Source: Oscillospiraceae bacterium
GTDB taxonomy: Bacteria > Bacillota > Clostridia > Oscillospirales > Ruminococcaceae
Reading direction: 5' to 3'
Length of the DNA: 64,000 nt
Assembly (NCBI GenBank): GCA_017887325.1
Contig: JAGHIE010000014.1
Location: 33,041-97,040, forward strand
Position 1 is the stretch's first letter. Each line of letters starts with the position of its first letter. Shown one piece after another: positions 8,975-18,714 of this stretch. A program made the position numbers and the translations under genes. A model generated the notes under the pieces. It did not search any database, was not told where the DNA came from, and saw nothing but the letters and a program-made list of their open reading frames with translations.

Positions 8975-9719
8975 AGTTTTCATCTCCATAAAATACTTGA
9001 TTTAAGTACAATCCTTGTGGTTTAGCAGTTTTTCCAGCATTTTTTCTGTCTTTACTGTATATAATTTTTTTAACAACACTCTTATCTAATTTCTTTTCGT
9101 GTAATTCAATTAAAGTACCAACCATAATCCTAACCATATTATATAAAAAACCATCTCCGCGTACTCTAAATATTACTAAATCACCATCTCTACTAACACT
9201 ACAATCATAAATTGTTCTAGTAGTATCCATTTCTTTTCCACCAGTAGCACAAAAAGCTTTGAAGTCATAAGTTCCAATAAACTCTTTTGCACACTCGTTC
9301 ATATAATCAACATTTAATTTACCTTTATAATGTAATGCTAAATCTTTCAAAAAAGGATTTTTTATATCGTTATTCCAAATTTTATAAATATACTCTTTAC
9401 TCACACAGTTATATCGTGAGTGAAAATCATCAGAAACTTCTACACAGGATTTTACACATATATCTTCAGGCAAAACAGAATTTAAAGCAATAACAAATTT
9501 TTCTTCTGGTATGCTACACTCTGTTTTCATATTGAAATAATAGTTATTTGCATGAACTTTAGAATCTGTTCTAGAACAACCAACTATATTTTCTCTCACC
9601 TTTATAACTTTTTCAATTCCATCTTGTAAGGTTTCAGCCACTGTTATAGCATTTTCTTGTACTTGATACCCATGATAATTAGTACCATTATAAGATATAT
9701 TAAATAATAAATTTCTCAT
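8967..9719 (-). CDS. truA: tRNA pseudouridine(38-40) synthase
   Basis: TruA converts uridines 38-40 in the anticodon stem to pseudouridine. The 250-aa length is normal for the family, and the catalytic Asp52 sits in GCSRTDSKVHA. Other conserved stretches are YNGTNYHGYQVQ near the N-terminus and RVRGDGFLYNMVRIMVGTL. It follows ecfT by 18 nt, as in Bacillus and many Clostridia where ecfA1-ecfA2-ecfT-truA is a conserved order, and overlaps the next gene. Confidence 0.97.
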   Translation of the reverse strand: MRNLLFNISYNGTNYHGYQVQENAITVAETLQDGIEKVIKVRENIVGCSRTDSKVHANNYYFNMKTECSIPEEKFVIALNSVLPEDICVKSCVEVSDDFHSRYNCVSKEYIYKIWNNDIKNPFLKDLALHYKGKLNVDYMNECAKEFIGTYDFKAFCATGGKEMDTTRTIYDCSVSRDGDLVIFRVRGDGFLYNMVRIMVGTLIELHEKKLDKSVVKKIIYSKDRKNAGKTAKPQGLYLNQVFYGDENYD

Positions 9720-9737
9720 AAATAAACCCTTTATAAA

Positions 9738-10550
9738 TTAAATAATTGTAGGAACAAAAATATTTATTAAAACTATTAGCACTATACTTATAGCCATAAT
9801 AATAGCAGAATACACATCTAATTTAGAATAATGTAACTCTCTCATTCTAGTTCTGCCTTGTCCACCTTGATAACATCTACATTCCATTGCCATAGCTAAT
9901 TCTCCAGCACGCATAAAAGCTGAAACAAACAATGGTATTAATATTGGTATTAAAGCTTTTGCTCTTTGTATTAAATTACCACTCTCTAAATCAGCTCCTC
10001 TGGCTTTTTGTGCTGACATTATTTTATCTGTTTCTTCTATCAATGTAGGAATAAATCTCAAAGCAATAGTCATCATCATAGCCATTTCATGTGCAGGAAA
10101 TTTTATTTTTTTAAGTGGGTTTAATAATCTTTCAATAGCATCTGTTAAAGCTATTGGAGAAGTTGTATATGTTAACATTGAAGTTCCCATTATTAAAAGA
10201 ATAATTCTAACACTCATAAATATAGCTAAATTTAAACCTTCAACTGTTATTTTCAAGAAACCTATTTCAAATAAAGTTTTTCCAGATATAAAAAACATAT
10301 TTAACAATGAAGTAAATATTATAAGTGGTACTATAGGTTTAACCCCTTTAACTACTAACTTTAATGGTATTTTGCTCAAAAAAATTACTGCAAAAACAAA
10401 TACTATTGCTACTGCAAATCCTATAAAGTTTTTTACAATGAACAACATTGTTATAAAAGCAATTGTAAGTAGAATTTTCATTCTTGGGTCTATTCTATGA
10501 ATTACAGAATTACCTATAAAATATTGTCCTAATGTTATATCCCTTAACAA
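9738..10550 (-). CDS. ecfT: Energy-coupling factor transporter transmembrane protein EcfT
   Basis: EcfT is the scaffold membrane subunit of group II ECF vitamin/metal importers and joins the two ATPases to exchangeable substrate-binding S components. About five or six helices are visible, plus the coupling region with the Ala-Arg-Gly motif (MSAQKARGADLESG) that docks the ATPases, and ARG-like ECRCYQGG further on. The start is TTG, 9 nt after GGAGG and 1 nt after the ecfA2 stop. No S-component gene is in the window, so the module is a shared one. Confidence 0.96.
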   Translation of the reverse strand: MLRDITLGQYFIGNSVIHRIDPRMKILLTIAFITMLFIVKNFIGFAVAIVFVFAVIFLSKIPLKLVVKGVKPIVPLIIFTSLLNMFFISGKTLFEIGFLKITVEGLNLAIFMSVRIILLIMGTSMLTYTTSPIALTDAIERLLNPLKKIKFPAHEMAMMMTIALRFIPTLIEETDKIMSAQKARGADLESGNLIQRAKALIPILIPLFVSAFMRAGELAMAMECRCYQGGQGRTRMRELHYSKLDVYSAIIMAISIVLIVLINIFVPTII

Positions 10551-10551
10551 T

Positions 10552-11415
10552 CTATTGTTCCTCCTTTTTTAAGTGCTTTAATAATAAATCAGTAGCATAT
10601 TTTACAGTATAGATATTTTCGTTTGTAAAATATCCTTTTTCTGATAACTTATCAAATACTTTTGTAATTTGAGGTACTGATAGCCCCATTTTAGAAATAC
10701 TATCAGATTGTTTAAAAATATTTTCTACTGTGTCATAAGCAAACAATTTAGATTCATTCATAACCAATGCTTTATTTGCAAATTTTGCAATATCTTCCAT
10801 GCTATGAGAAACTAACAAAATAGTGCTTCCAGTTCTTTTGTGATAATCCTTAATTTGAGAAAGTATTCTATCTCTACCTTTTGGATCTAATCCTGCTGTA
10901 GGCTCGTCCAATATCAAAACTTTAGGACGCATTGCAATAACACCAGCTATTGCCACTCTACGTTTTTGTCCTCCTGATAATTCAAACGGACTTTTTTGCA
11001 ATAAATCTCTGGATAGCCCTACAAACTCAATCGCTTGCTCTACTCTTTCATTAATTTCATCTTGGGATAATCCCATATTTGTAGGACCAAAAGCAATATC
11101 TTTTGCCACAGTTTCTTCAAACAATTGGTATTCAGGATATTGGAATACTAATCCTACATTAAATCTAACTTGTCTTATATTCTTTTTATTTTCCCATATA
11201 TCTTGTCCATCAATATAAATTTTGCCACTATCTGGTTTTAATAAACCATTTAAATGTTGTATTAAAGTAGATTTACCAGAACCTGTATGGCCTATAACAC
11301 CTACAAATTCTCCTTCTTCTATCTCTAAATTAACATCTTTTATAGCAGCTTTTTCAAATGGTGTGTCTTTACTATATATGTGTGTTAAATTTTCTACTTT
11401 TATCATTGCAGACAT
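10552..11415 (-). CDS. ecfA2: ECF transporter ATPase EcfA2
   Basis: A 287-aa ABC ATPase. Walker A is GHTGSGKST, the Q-loop lies in VFQYPEYQLFE, the signature is LSGGQKRR, Walker B is VLILDEPTAGLDP, and the switch His is in LLVSHSMED. QYPEYQLFE is typical of EcfA2. The C-terminal tail (residues 230-287) is the ECF-specific dimerisation region. It pairs with EcfA1, encoded 30 nt upstream, to power uptake through EcfT. Confidence 0.96.
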   Translation of the reverse strand: MSAMIKVENLTHIYSKDTPFEKAAIKDVNLEIEEGEFVGVIGHTGSGKSTLIQHLNGLLKPDSGKIYIDGQDIWENKKNIRQVRFNVGLVFQYPEYQLFEETVAKDIAFGPTNMGLSQDEINERVEQAIEFVGLSRDLLQKSPFELSGGQKRRVAIAGVIAMRPKVLILDEPTAGLDPKGRDRILSQIKDYHKRTGSTILLVSHSMEDIAKFANKALVMNESKLFAYDTVENIFKQSDSISKMGLSVPQITKVFDKLSEKGYFTNENIYTVKYATDLLLKHLKKEEQ

Positions 11416-11445
11416 AATAAAATAAACACCTTTCTATATTAAAAT

Positions 11446-12294
11446 CTAAGCATTTTGTAATAATTTTTCTAATGCTTGGATACATTCTTCTTCTGTTATT
11501 ATATCATCAGGTATATCTATACCTTCTTTTCTTAAATTGTAACAAAGTTCTGTAACTTGTGGTACATCAAGACCTATCTCTTTTAATTTTTCTACATGTG
11601 AAAATACTTCAGAAGGTTTTCCTTCCATTATTACTTCTCCATGGTCAACAACAATTATTCTATCAGCCTTTGCAGCTTCGTCCATATAGTGTGTAATCAA
11701 AGCTACTGTTGTAGAATATCTTGCATTTAAATCTATTATAGTGTCTAAAACTTCTTTTCTACCTCTAGGGTCTAACATTGCTGTAGGTTCGTCTAAAACT
11801 ATACACTCAGGACGCATAGCCAATATTCCTGCTATTGCAACTCTTTGCTTTTGCCCACCTGACAATTGATGTGGAGCATGGTCCTTAAATTGATACATTT
11901 CAACAGACTCTAATGCTTCTTTTACTCTTTTTCTTATTTCTTTAGGTTCTACACCTAAATTTTCTAATGCAAAAGCAACATCTTCCTCAACTATTGTAGC
12001 AACTATTTGGTTATCTGGATTTTGGAAAACCATACCAACTTTTTTTCTTATATTAAAAAGTTGATTTGGTGTACATGTATCAATACCATCTACAAACACA
12101 GCTCCTTGAGTTGGCAATAATATAGCATTAAAATGTTTAGCTAATGTAGATTTACCAGAACCATTATGCCCTAAAATTGCTACAAATTCACCTTTATTTA
12201 TTTTTATGTTCATATCCTTTATTACAAGGACTTTTTGTTCATCTTCTTGTTCATATTCAAATTTTAAATTTTTTGTTACTATTTGTTCAGTCAA
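11446..12294 (-). CDS. ecfA1: ECF transporter ATPase EcfA1
   Basis: A 282-aa ABC ATPase. Walker A is GHNGSGKST, the Q-loop lies in [11 protein letters not shown] (diagnostic of EcfA1), the signature is LSGGQKQR, Walker B is [13 protein letters not shown], and the switch His is in [10 protein letters not shown]. It is the first of the three ecf genes and follows the rRNA methyltransferase by 18 nt in the same run. It forms the asymmetric ATPase dimer with EcfA2. Confidence 0.96.
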   Translation of the reverse strand: MTEQIVTKNLKFEYEQEDEQKVLVIKDMNIKINKGEFVAILGHNGSGKSTLAKHFNAILLPTQGAVFVDGIDTCTPNQLFNIRKKVGMVFQNPDNQIVATIVEEDVAFALENLGVEPKEIRKRVKEALESVEMYQFKDHAPHQLSGGQKQRVAIAGILAMRPECIVLDEPTAMLDPRGRKEVLDTIIDLNARYSTTVALITHYMDEAAKADRIIVVDHGEVIMEGKPSEVFSHVEKLKEIGLDVPQVTELCYNLRKEGIDIPDDIITEEECIQALEKLLQNA

Positions 12295-12312
12295 CTTAAA
12301 TTCCTCCGAATT

Positions 12313-13179
12313 TTATTCATTTTCCCATAAAGCTGTTGAACCACATGGTAATACATAACCAGACTCCTCTACTGGTAATCCGATTTCGTCTGATGTAACT
12401 TTACCTTTATATTTTTTACCAACTGTAACACCTATTAAATATTCCATTACAGATGGAGATAATCCAGTAGTATATGAATTCAAAGCAAAGAATAAAGGAT
12501 TATCTGATAATACTCTGCTACATAAATCAACTAGTCCATATATGTGTTCTTCTAATTGCCATACTTCACCTGAAGGACCTCTACCATATGAAGGTGGGTC
12601 CATAATAATAGCATCGTATTTATTGCCTCGTCTTATTTCTCTCATTACAAATTTCTCGCAATCGTCAACAATCCATCTAATAGGCTTGTCTGTTAAATTT
12701 GAAGCTGCTGCATTTTCTCTTGCCCAAGCAACCATACCTTTAGATGCATCAACATGGCACACACTAGCTCCTGCTTTAGCACAAGCTAAAGTAGCTCCAC
12801 CAGTATAAGCAAATAAATTTAAAACTTTTATAGGTCTATTTGCTTCTTTTATCTTTTTATCAAAATAATCCCAGTTTACTGCTTGTTCAGGGAAAAGTCC
12901 TGTATGTTTAAATCCAGTTGGTCTAATTACAAATTTTAAATCTTTATAAGAGATAGTCCAACTTTCTTTTATTTTTTTATGAAATTCCCATTCACCACCA
13001 CCCTTTTTAGAGCGATGGTAATGACCGTCTGCTTTTCTCCACAATGGGTTTTGTCTTTCTGTATCCCATATTATTTGAGGGTCAGGTCTTATAAAGACCG
13101 TATTCCCCCATTTTTCTAATTTTTCACCATTTGATGTATCTATAATTTTATAGTCTTTCCAATCTTTTGCTGTTCTCAT
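12313..13179 (-). CDS. Class I SAM-dependent methyltransferase, RlmI/RlmK-like
   Basis: A 288-aa Rossmann-fold methyltransferase. The SAM-binding motif is NLFAYTGGATLACAKAGA, the acidic ribose contact is in VCHVDASKGMV, and the catalytic DPPS motif reads IIMDPPSYGRG, typical of the 23S rRNA methyltransferase group around RlmI. The N-terminal 90 residues are a beta-rich substrate domain, but the PUA domain of true RlmI is missing, so the exact target is uncertain. The ATG lies 1 nt after the glmM stop, indicating coupling. Confidence 0.85.
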   Translation of the reverse strand: MRTAKDWKDYKIIDTSNGEKLEKWGNTVFIRPDPQIIWDTERQNPLWRKADGHYHRSKKGGGEWEFHKKIKESWTISYKDLKFVIRPTGFKHTGLFPEQAVNWDYFDKKIKEANRPIKVLNLFAYTGGATLACAKAGASVCHVDASKGMVAWARENAAASNLTDKPIRWIVDDCEKFVMREIRRGNKYDAIIMDPPSYGRGPSGEVWQLEEHIYGLVDLCSRVLSDNPLFFALNSYTTGLSPSVMEYLIGVTVGKKYKGKVTSDEIGLPVEESGYVLPCGSTALWENE

Positions 13180-13180
13180 G

Positions 13181-14536
13181 TTAAATTTGTTCCAGCCTTT
13201 CTTCTATAACTTTACATATTTCTTCACAGTATTGTCCTATAAGTTTTTCATCTTTTCCTTCTAACATAACTCTAATTAATGGTTCTGTTCCAGATGCTCT
13301 TACTAAAACTCTACCGTTATCTCCCAAATCATCATTAATTTGTTTAATTTTTGCTTTTATCTTATCGTCTGTTTTTAATAAATTCTTACCTGCTGTATCT
13401 GCTTTTATACCTTTTAAAACTTGTGGCATTTTTTGCATAATTGAAGCAAGTTCTGACATTTTTAAACCAGACTCTTTATATATTTTTAAAACTTGAATAG
13501 CTGTTAATTGTCCGTCACCTGTTTGTGCATGTTCTTTAAAGATAATGTGTCCTGATTGTTCTCCCCCAATTATATAACCAAATTTCAACATTTCTTCTAA
13601 AACATATCTGTCCCCTACACTAGTGCAAACTAAATTAATACCATTTTCTTTTGTAAAAGCATGCATACCAAAATTTGACATAACTGTTGCTACTACTGTA
13701 TCGTCAGCAAGTCTTTGACGGTCTTTTAAATATTTTGCAACGATTGCCATAATTTGGTCACCATCAACAAGTTCTCCATTTTCATCTAAGAATAAACATC
13801 TGTCAGCATCTCCGTCAAATGCTATACCCAACTCACAACCATTAGAAAGCATATAGCTTTTTAAGCTTTCCATATGTGTTGAACCACATTTATAATTTAT
13901 GTTTGTTCCTGTTGGAGAAGCATTTAAAAAGTATGGTGCAACATTTAAATTTGAAAATAGAATTTCTGCTGTTCTACTAGCAGCACCATTAGCACAGTCT
14001 ATAGCTATATTAAGACCGCTTAAATCCCCTTTTATAGTTCTTACTAAATGGTCAATATAGTCTAAGTGAGCTGATGTTCTTGTATAAACTTTTCCTATAT
14101 TTAATGGATCACATAATTTAATTTTTTCAGGACAATCTAAAATAAGTTCTTCAATTTCATTTTCAACTTCATCAGATAATTTATAACCAGTGCTAGAAAA
14201 CAATTTTATACCATTAAATTCTGCTGGATTGTGTGATGCTGAAATCATAACCCCTGCATCAGCATTATACTCATTTACAAGCCAAGCAACTGCTGGTGTT
14301 GGTAAAACACCTAGTAGCTCTGCATTACAACCAACAGAACAAATACCAGAAACCAAAGCATTTTCTAACATGCTTCCTGATACCCTAGTATCTCTAGCAA
14401 TAATTATTTTTGCTTTTTTCTTTTTGTGTTTTGTTAAAACAGTTGCTGCCGCTCTACCAATTTGTGTAGCTAACTCAACTGTTAACTCTGTGTTTGCAAT
14501 TCCCCTTGCTCCATCTGTTCCAAAAAGTCTACCCAT
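13181..14536 (-). CDS. glmM: Phosphoglucosamine mutase
   Basis: GlmM interconverts glucosamine-6-phosphate and glucosamine-1-phosphate on the way to UDP-GlcNAc and peptidoglycan. The 451-aa protein has the phosphoserine loop MISASHNPAEFNG with active Ser101, the metal-binding loop DGDADRC, the sugar-binding GGEQSGH and the phosphate-binding RASGTEPLIRVM. All four catalytic elements are intact. It lies 52 nt after ruvB, with no terminator between, and is followed directly by the methyltransferase gene. Confidence 0.98.
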   Translation of the reverse strand: MGRLFGTDGARGIANTELTVELATQIGRAAATVLTKHKKKKAKIIIARDTRVSGSMLENALVSGICSVGCNAELLGVLPTPAVAWLVNEYNADAGVMISASHNPAEFNGIKLFSSTGYKLSDEVENEIEELILDCPEKIKLCDPLNIGKVYTRTSAHLDYIDHLVRTIKGDLSGLNIAIDCANGAASRTAEILFSNLNVAPYFLNASPTGTNINYKCGSTHMESLKSYMLSNGCELGIAFDGDADRCLFLDENGELVDGDQIMAIVAKYLKDRQRLADDTVVATVMSNFGMHAFTKENGINLVCTSVGDRYVLEEMLKFGYIIGGEQSGHIIFKEHAQTGDGQLTAIQVLKIYKESGLKMSELASIMQKMPQVLKGIKADTAGKNLLKTDDKIKAKIKQINDDLGDNGRVLVRASGTEPLIRVMLEGKDEKLIGQYCEEICKVIEERLEQI

Positions 14537-14588
14537 AAAAAATTCCTCCTAATACTTTTTCTGCTAAAAATTCATAAAATATACTTTT

Positions 14589-15626
14589 TTATAACATTTG
14601 TTGCCCCTCTTTTGCTATTCCAAGATGTTTATAAGCTAACGCTGTTACACATCTTCCTCTAGGTGTTCTTGTTAAGAATCCTAGTTGCATTAAATAAGGT
14701 TCACAAACATCTTCCAATGTTACAGCTTCCTCACCCATAGCTGCTGCTAATGTTTCCAGTCCAACAGGACCTCCATTATAATTTCTTATTATTGTTGTTA
14801 ACATTCTTATATCATTAGTGTCTAATCCTAATTCATCTATTTCTAATCTTGTAAGTGCTGTATCAACTATTTTATCTGTTATTACCCCATTACCCAGCAC
14901 TTGAGCAAAATCTCTAACTCTTTTTAAAAGTCTATTAGCAACCCTCGGTGTACCTCGTGAGCGTTTTGCTAGTTCTAAAGCTCCACTTTCTTCACAATCT
15001 ATTCCCAATATAGTTGCACTTCTCATAATAATTTGAGCTAACTGCTCATGACTATACATTTCAAGTCTTAACAATACACCAAATCTATCTCTAAGTGGAG
15101 AAGTTAATTGTCCAGCTCTAGTTGTTGCCCCAACCAATGTAAATTTTGGTAAATCTATTCTTATAGACCTAGCTGCAGGACCTTTACCAATAATTATATC
15201 TAAAGCAAAGTCTTCCATAGCAGGATATAAAACTTCTTCTACTGAACGAGATAGTCTATGTATTTCGTCAATGAATAAAACATCATTAGGACTTAAATTT
15301 GTAAGTAAAGCTGCTAAATCTCCTGGTTTTTCAATAGCAGGTCCTGATGTTATTCTAATATTAACATTCATTTCATTAGCAATTATATTTGATAATGTAG
15401 TTTTACCAAGTCCCGGAGGTCCATATAATAATACATGGTCTAAAGGTTCATCTCGTCTTTTCGCAGCTTCTATAAATACTGATAAGTTTTCTTTTGCTTT
15501 CTCTTGTCCTACATACTCATCTAAAGTTTTAGGTCTTAAAGAAAATTCTACATCAACATCTTCTGGTGTAAAATCTGGACTTATCATTCTATTTTCAAAA
15601 TCAATTTCTTTTTGATTTTCGAACAT
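14589..15626 (-). CDS. ruvB: Holliday junction branch migration DNA helicase RuvB
   Basis: RuvB is the hexameric AAA+ motor that drives branch migration with RuvA. The 345-aa protein has Walker [12 protein letters not shown], Walker [13 protein letters not shown], sensor 1 GATTRAG and the arginine finger region PLRDRFG. The C-terminal winged helix carries [16 protein letters not shown]. All functional elements are present. It follows ruvA by 30 nt. Confidence 0.98.
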   Translation of the reverse strand: MFENQKEIDFENRMISPDFTPEDVDVEFSLRPKTLDEYVGQEKAKENLSVFIEAAKRRDEPLDHVLLYGPPGLGKTTLSNIIANEMNVNIRITSGPAIEKPGDLAALLTNLSPNDVLFIDEIHRLSRSVEEVLYPAMEDFALDIIIGKGPAARSIRIDLPKFTLVGATTRAGQLTSPLRDRFGVLLRLEMYSHEQLAQIIMRSATILGIDCEESGALELAKRSRGTPRVANRLLKRVRDFAQVLGNGVITDKIVDTALTRLEIDELGLDTNDIRMLTTIIRNYNGGPVGLETLAAAMGEEAVTLEDVCEPYLMQLGFLTRTPRGRCVTALAYKHLGIAKEGQQML

Positions 15627-15656
15627 TTTTATCCTCCTTTCTTAATTTATATTCAT

Positions 15657-16262
15657 TTATTTATTACTTGATAACTCTTTTAACGCCATTTTTATCATAT
15701 CTTCTACAGACATATTTGAATCAAATTTTGTTACAACATTTGTAGCCTCTGATACAGAATATCCTAAAACTGCTAAAGCACTAATAGCTTCTGAAGAATT
15801 AGCAGAACTTGCTTTTGTAGTTTTTACAACATCATTTGTAATACCACTAGCAACTGCATCTTTAGATATCTTGTCTTTTAATTCTAATACTATTCTTTGT
15901 GCTCCTTTTGGTCCTATACCTGATGATTTAGTTAAAGTTTTATAATCACCTGAAGCTACTGCTAATGCAAATTGCTCTGGAGTATTATCTGATAAAATTG
16001 ATAATGCAGCTTTAGGACCTATGCCATTTACTGTAATAAGCATTTTATAGCAACTTAGTTCTGATTGGTCAGAAAATCCATATAATTCCATTGCGTCTTC
16101 TCTAACATGTAAATGTGTATATAAAAATACATCTTTATTTAGTTCTGGCAATCTACTAATTGTTGTAAGTGTAGTTTTTACTCCGTATCCTACTCCATTT
16201 ACATCAACTACTATAAAATTAGGTTCTACAACTTGTAATTTTCCCTTTAAACTATATATCAT
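15657..16262 (-). CDS. ruvA: Holliday junction DNA-binding protein RuvA
   Basis: RuvA tetramers clamp the four-way junction and recruit RuvB. In this 201-aa protein the N-terminal OB fold (MIYSLKGKLQVVEPNFIVVDVNG split across strands) is followed by two helix-hairpin-helix motifs, VNGIGPKAALSIL and SSGIGPKGAQRIVLELKDK, and the C-terminal domain III that contacts RuvB (SEAISALAVLGYS). It sits 10 nt after ruvC. Confidence 0.97.
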   Translation of the reverse strand: MIYSLKGKLQVVEPNFIVVDVNGVGYGVKTTLTTISRLPELNKDVFLYTHLHVREDAMELYGFSDQSELSCYKMLITVNGIGPKAALSILSDNTPEQFALAVASGDYKTLTKSSGIGPKGAQRIVLELKDKISKDAVASGITNDVVKTTKASSANSSEAISALAVLGYSVSEATNVVTKFDSNMSVEDMIKMALKELSSNK

Positions 16263-16272
16263 TTTATACTCC

Positions 16273-16779
16273 TTATCTATATTTATTTAAGTTTTTATAA
16301 TTCATCAAAGACGGTGCAGTATGTGCATGACAAATAGCTATAGCTAAAGCATCTGCAACATCGTCTGGTTTTGGACGCTTACTTAAATTTAAAAGTTTAG
16401 TTGTCATTTCTATAACTTGATTTTTTACTGCTTTTCCGTACCCTACTACTGATTGTTTTACTTGTAGTGGTGTATACTCATAACATGGTATATTATTTTG
16501 TGAAGCTACTAATAATATTATTCCTCTTGCTTGAGCAACATCTATTGCAGTTTTTTGGTTAGTAGTAAAAAATAATTTTTCTATTGCAATAGCATCTGGC
16601 TTATATTGATTAACTATTTGTGTAAAGTCTTCATAAATTACTCTTAATCTATATGAAAAATCAGTATTCGCTTGAGTTGTTATTGCACCATAATCAAGTG
16701 TTGTAAATCTAGAATTTTTATACTCAATCACACCCACACCGACAATTGCATATCCTGGGTCAATTCCTATTATTCTCAT
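16273..16779 (-). CDS. ruvC: Crossover junction endodeoxyribonuclease RuvC
   Basis: RuvC cuts Holliday junctions symmetrically. The 168-aa protein has an RNase H-like fold with acidic residues Asp7 (GIDPGYA), Glu67 (AIEKLFF) and Asp139/Asp142 (KPDDVADALA), matching the E. coli quartet. It is the first gene of the long minus-strand run and has its own promoter at 16829-16857. No yebC precedes it. Confidence 0.97.
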   Translation of the reverse strand: MRIIGIDPGYAIVGVGVIEYKNSRFTTLDYGAITTQANTDFSYRLRVIYEDFTQIVNQYKPDAIAIEKLFFTTNQKTAIDVAQARGIILLVASQNNIPCYEYTPLQVKQSVVGYGKAVKNQVIEMTTKLLNLSKRPKPDDVADALAIAICHAHTAPSLMNYKNLNKYR

Positions 16780-16828
16780 AATTTATTATACTTCCAATTT
16801 TAATTTTACATCGTGCATATACTTAGTT

Positions 16829-16857
16829 ATTATACCATAGTAAAAAATTAATATCAA
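16829..16857 (-). promoter_or_regulatory. Sigma-A promoter of the ruvCAB-glmM-ecf-truA run
   Basis: TTGATA (16852-16857) and TATAAT (16829-16834) are 17 bp apart on the minus strand, about 50 nt before ruvC. No LexA-type GAAC-N4-GTTC site is seen, so SOS control is not indicated here. Confidence 0.7.
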
Positions 16858-16996
16858 TAAATTGTCTTCTCTTATAGTATATATTTACCTACTTTTTTAT
16901 GAATTACTTGTAAATTTATATTTTAATATTTTATTTATTTGTCGTTTTATGGTACAATAATTTTAGTAACTATACTTTTATAAAGGTGGATATAAT

Positions 16997-17476
16997 ATGA
17001 ATAAATTACAACCTAAAACTGTTGCAGAATCTAAAACTGAACAAGTGCAAATAGTTTTAAATGCTGACATAAATGGATATGGTAGATTATTTGGTGGAAA
17101 ATTAATGCAATGGATAGACATTATTGCAGGTGTTGTTGCTATGCGTCACTCAAATTGCAATGTAACCACAGCTTTTATTGATAAATTACAATTTAAAGCA
17201 CCTGCTCATGCTAACGATGTTGTTGTATTAGTTGGTAAAGTAACATATGTAGGTACAACTTCAATGGAAATAAGAGTTGATACTTTTGTTGAAGGTTTAG
17301 ATGGTCATAAAAGAGCTATAAATCATGCTTATGTTGTTATGGTTGCATTAGATGAAAATGATAAACCTACTCCAGTTCCACCACTTTTACTTCAAACAGA
17401 ACAAGAAAGAGCTGAATGGGAAGCTGGACAAAGACGTTGTGACTTGAGAAAACAAAGAAGAGTTGACTTTTTCTAA
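16997..17476 (+). CDS. Acyl-CoA thioesterase, hotdog fold (YkhA/BACH type)
   Basis: A 159-aa hotdog-fold enzyme predicted to hydrolyse acyl-CoA to free acid and CoA in the cytosol. The signature NGYGRLFGGKLMQWID, with the Asn and Asp used in catalysis, and the strand FIDKLQFKAPAHANDVV are typical of the single-domain YkhA group. The Arg/Lys-rich tail is also seen in relatives. AAGGTGG precedes the ATG. It is monocistronic, ending at a terminator shared with potD. Confidence 0.9.
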   Translation: MNKLQPKTVAESKTEQVQIVLNADINGYGRLFGGKLMQWIDIIAGVVAMRHSNCNVTTAFIDKLQFKAPAHANDVVVLVGKVTYVGTTSMEIRVDTFVEGLDGHKRAINHAYVVMVALDENDKPTPVPPLLLQTEQERAEWEAGQRRCDLRKQRRVDFF

Positions 17477-17486
17477 ATATAAAAAC

Positions 17487-17520
17487 AAAAAGAAGTGTGT
17501 AAATTACACACTTCTTTTTT
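17487..17520. terminator. Bidirectional terminator between thioesterase and potD
   Basis: AAAAGAAGTGTGTA and TACACACTTCTTTT pair around a 3-nt loop, with runs on both sides. Confidence 0.88.
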
Positions 17521-17521
17521 A

Positions 17522-18706
17522 TTACATATTTTTCTTTCTTCTTCTTAGATAAATTATCATAAAAAGACCAAGACCTAATATAACTGCTATTAAAAATATA
17601 AGTTCAAACACAGATGATTGGCCTGAAGCTAAAATATCCACCCATAACTCCTGAACATATTGATTTGTTTCGTCAGGTAAGTTTATAAAAGTATCACATT
17701 TTTCCAATATTTTTTTATCAGGATATGAAATACCATCATTCTTTATTTCTTCATCTAAATCATCATAAACATCTTGCATAGGAGTTGAGTATCCTAAATA
17801 CTCAATATTAGCTTTTGCAATTTCTTCTTCTAGCATAAAGTTTATGAAAATTTCAGCTTCTTCTTTATGTCTAACACCTTTTGGAATTACCATAGCATCA
17901 ACAAATCTATTAGTACCTTCCTCTGGTACAACAAAACCTAAATCTGGATTTTCTGATATCATTGTCAAAGCATCACCAGCATAATATGGAGCTAATGCTG
18001 CTTCACCAGTTGACATTTTATCAAAAATTTCATCCATTACATATGCTTGTAAAACAGGTTTTTGTCTTTTTAGTTCTTCTGCTGCTTCATCTAATTGTTT
18101 TTTATCTGTTGAATTTTGAGAATATCCTAATTTTTTCAAGGCTATACCAAAAGCATCTTTAGAATTATTAAACATCAAAATCATATTAGTGTATTTTTCA
18201 TCCCAAAGAGCTTCCCAACTTGTTGGTTTTTCATCAACCAATTTTTTATTATAAATTATACCAACAGTACCCCATGTATATGGAACTGAATATTCATTAG
18301 TTGGGTCATATGATAAATTTTTAAAATTATCCATAACATTTTCAAAGTTAGGAATGTTATCAAAATTTATTTTTTCCAACATATCCTCTTCAATCATTCT
18401 TGATACCATATAATCTGATGGAACTATTACATCATAATTTGCAGCACCACTTTTTAATTTTGCATACAATTCTTCATTAGTAGCATAAGTTGTATACTCA
18501 ACATCAATATATGGATATTTCTTTTCAAATTCACTAATAACATCTAATGTTCCATCTTCACCATTAGAAACATATTCTCCCCAGTTGTATACTCTTAAAT
18601 TAACTTTTTCTTTAGCTTGTATATTCTCTGTAAAAGGAAATACAAAAAGTGCCATTAAAAATGTTAAAACTAATGCTATTTTTTTCAACTTTTTCATTCC
18701 TTCCAT
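17522..18706 (-). CDS. potD: Spermidine/putrescine-binding protein PotD with C-terminal membrane anchor
   Basis: This extracellular polyamine-binding protein of an ABC importer has 394 aa. The N-terminal signal peptide has no lipobox cysteine (hydrophobic core, then FPFTENIQAKE). The mature protein begins LRVYNWGEYVSNG, the typical PotD opening. At the C-terminus a hydrophobic helix (about residues 362-388, AVILGLGLFMIIYLRR) followed by RRRKK would anchor it in the membrane instead of a lipid. The first ATG at 18706 has a poor ribosome site; GGAAGG favours a TTG at 18688, so the start is uncertain by up to 6 codons. It is the last gene of potABCD. Confidence 0.93.
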   Translation of the reverse strand: MEGMKKLKKIALVLTFLMALFVFPFTENIQAKEKVNLRVYNWGEYVSNGEDGTLDVISEFEKKYPYIDVEYTTYATNEELYAKLKSGAANYDVIVPSDYMVSRMIEEDMLEKINFDNIPNFENVMDNFKNLSYDPTNEYSVPYTWGTVGIIYNKKLVDEKPTSWEALWDEKYTNMILMFNNSKDAFGIALKKLGYSQNSTDKKQLDEAAEELKRQKPVLQAYVMDEIFDKMSTGEAALAPYYAGDALTMISENPDLGFVVPEEGTNRFVDAMVIPKGVRHKEEAEIFINFMLEEEIAKANIEYLGYSTPMQDVYDDLDEEIKNDGISYPDKKILEKCDTFINLPDETNQYVQELWVDILASGQSSVFELIFLIAVILGLGLFMIIYLRRRKKNM

Positions 18707-18714
18707 ATATTCAA

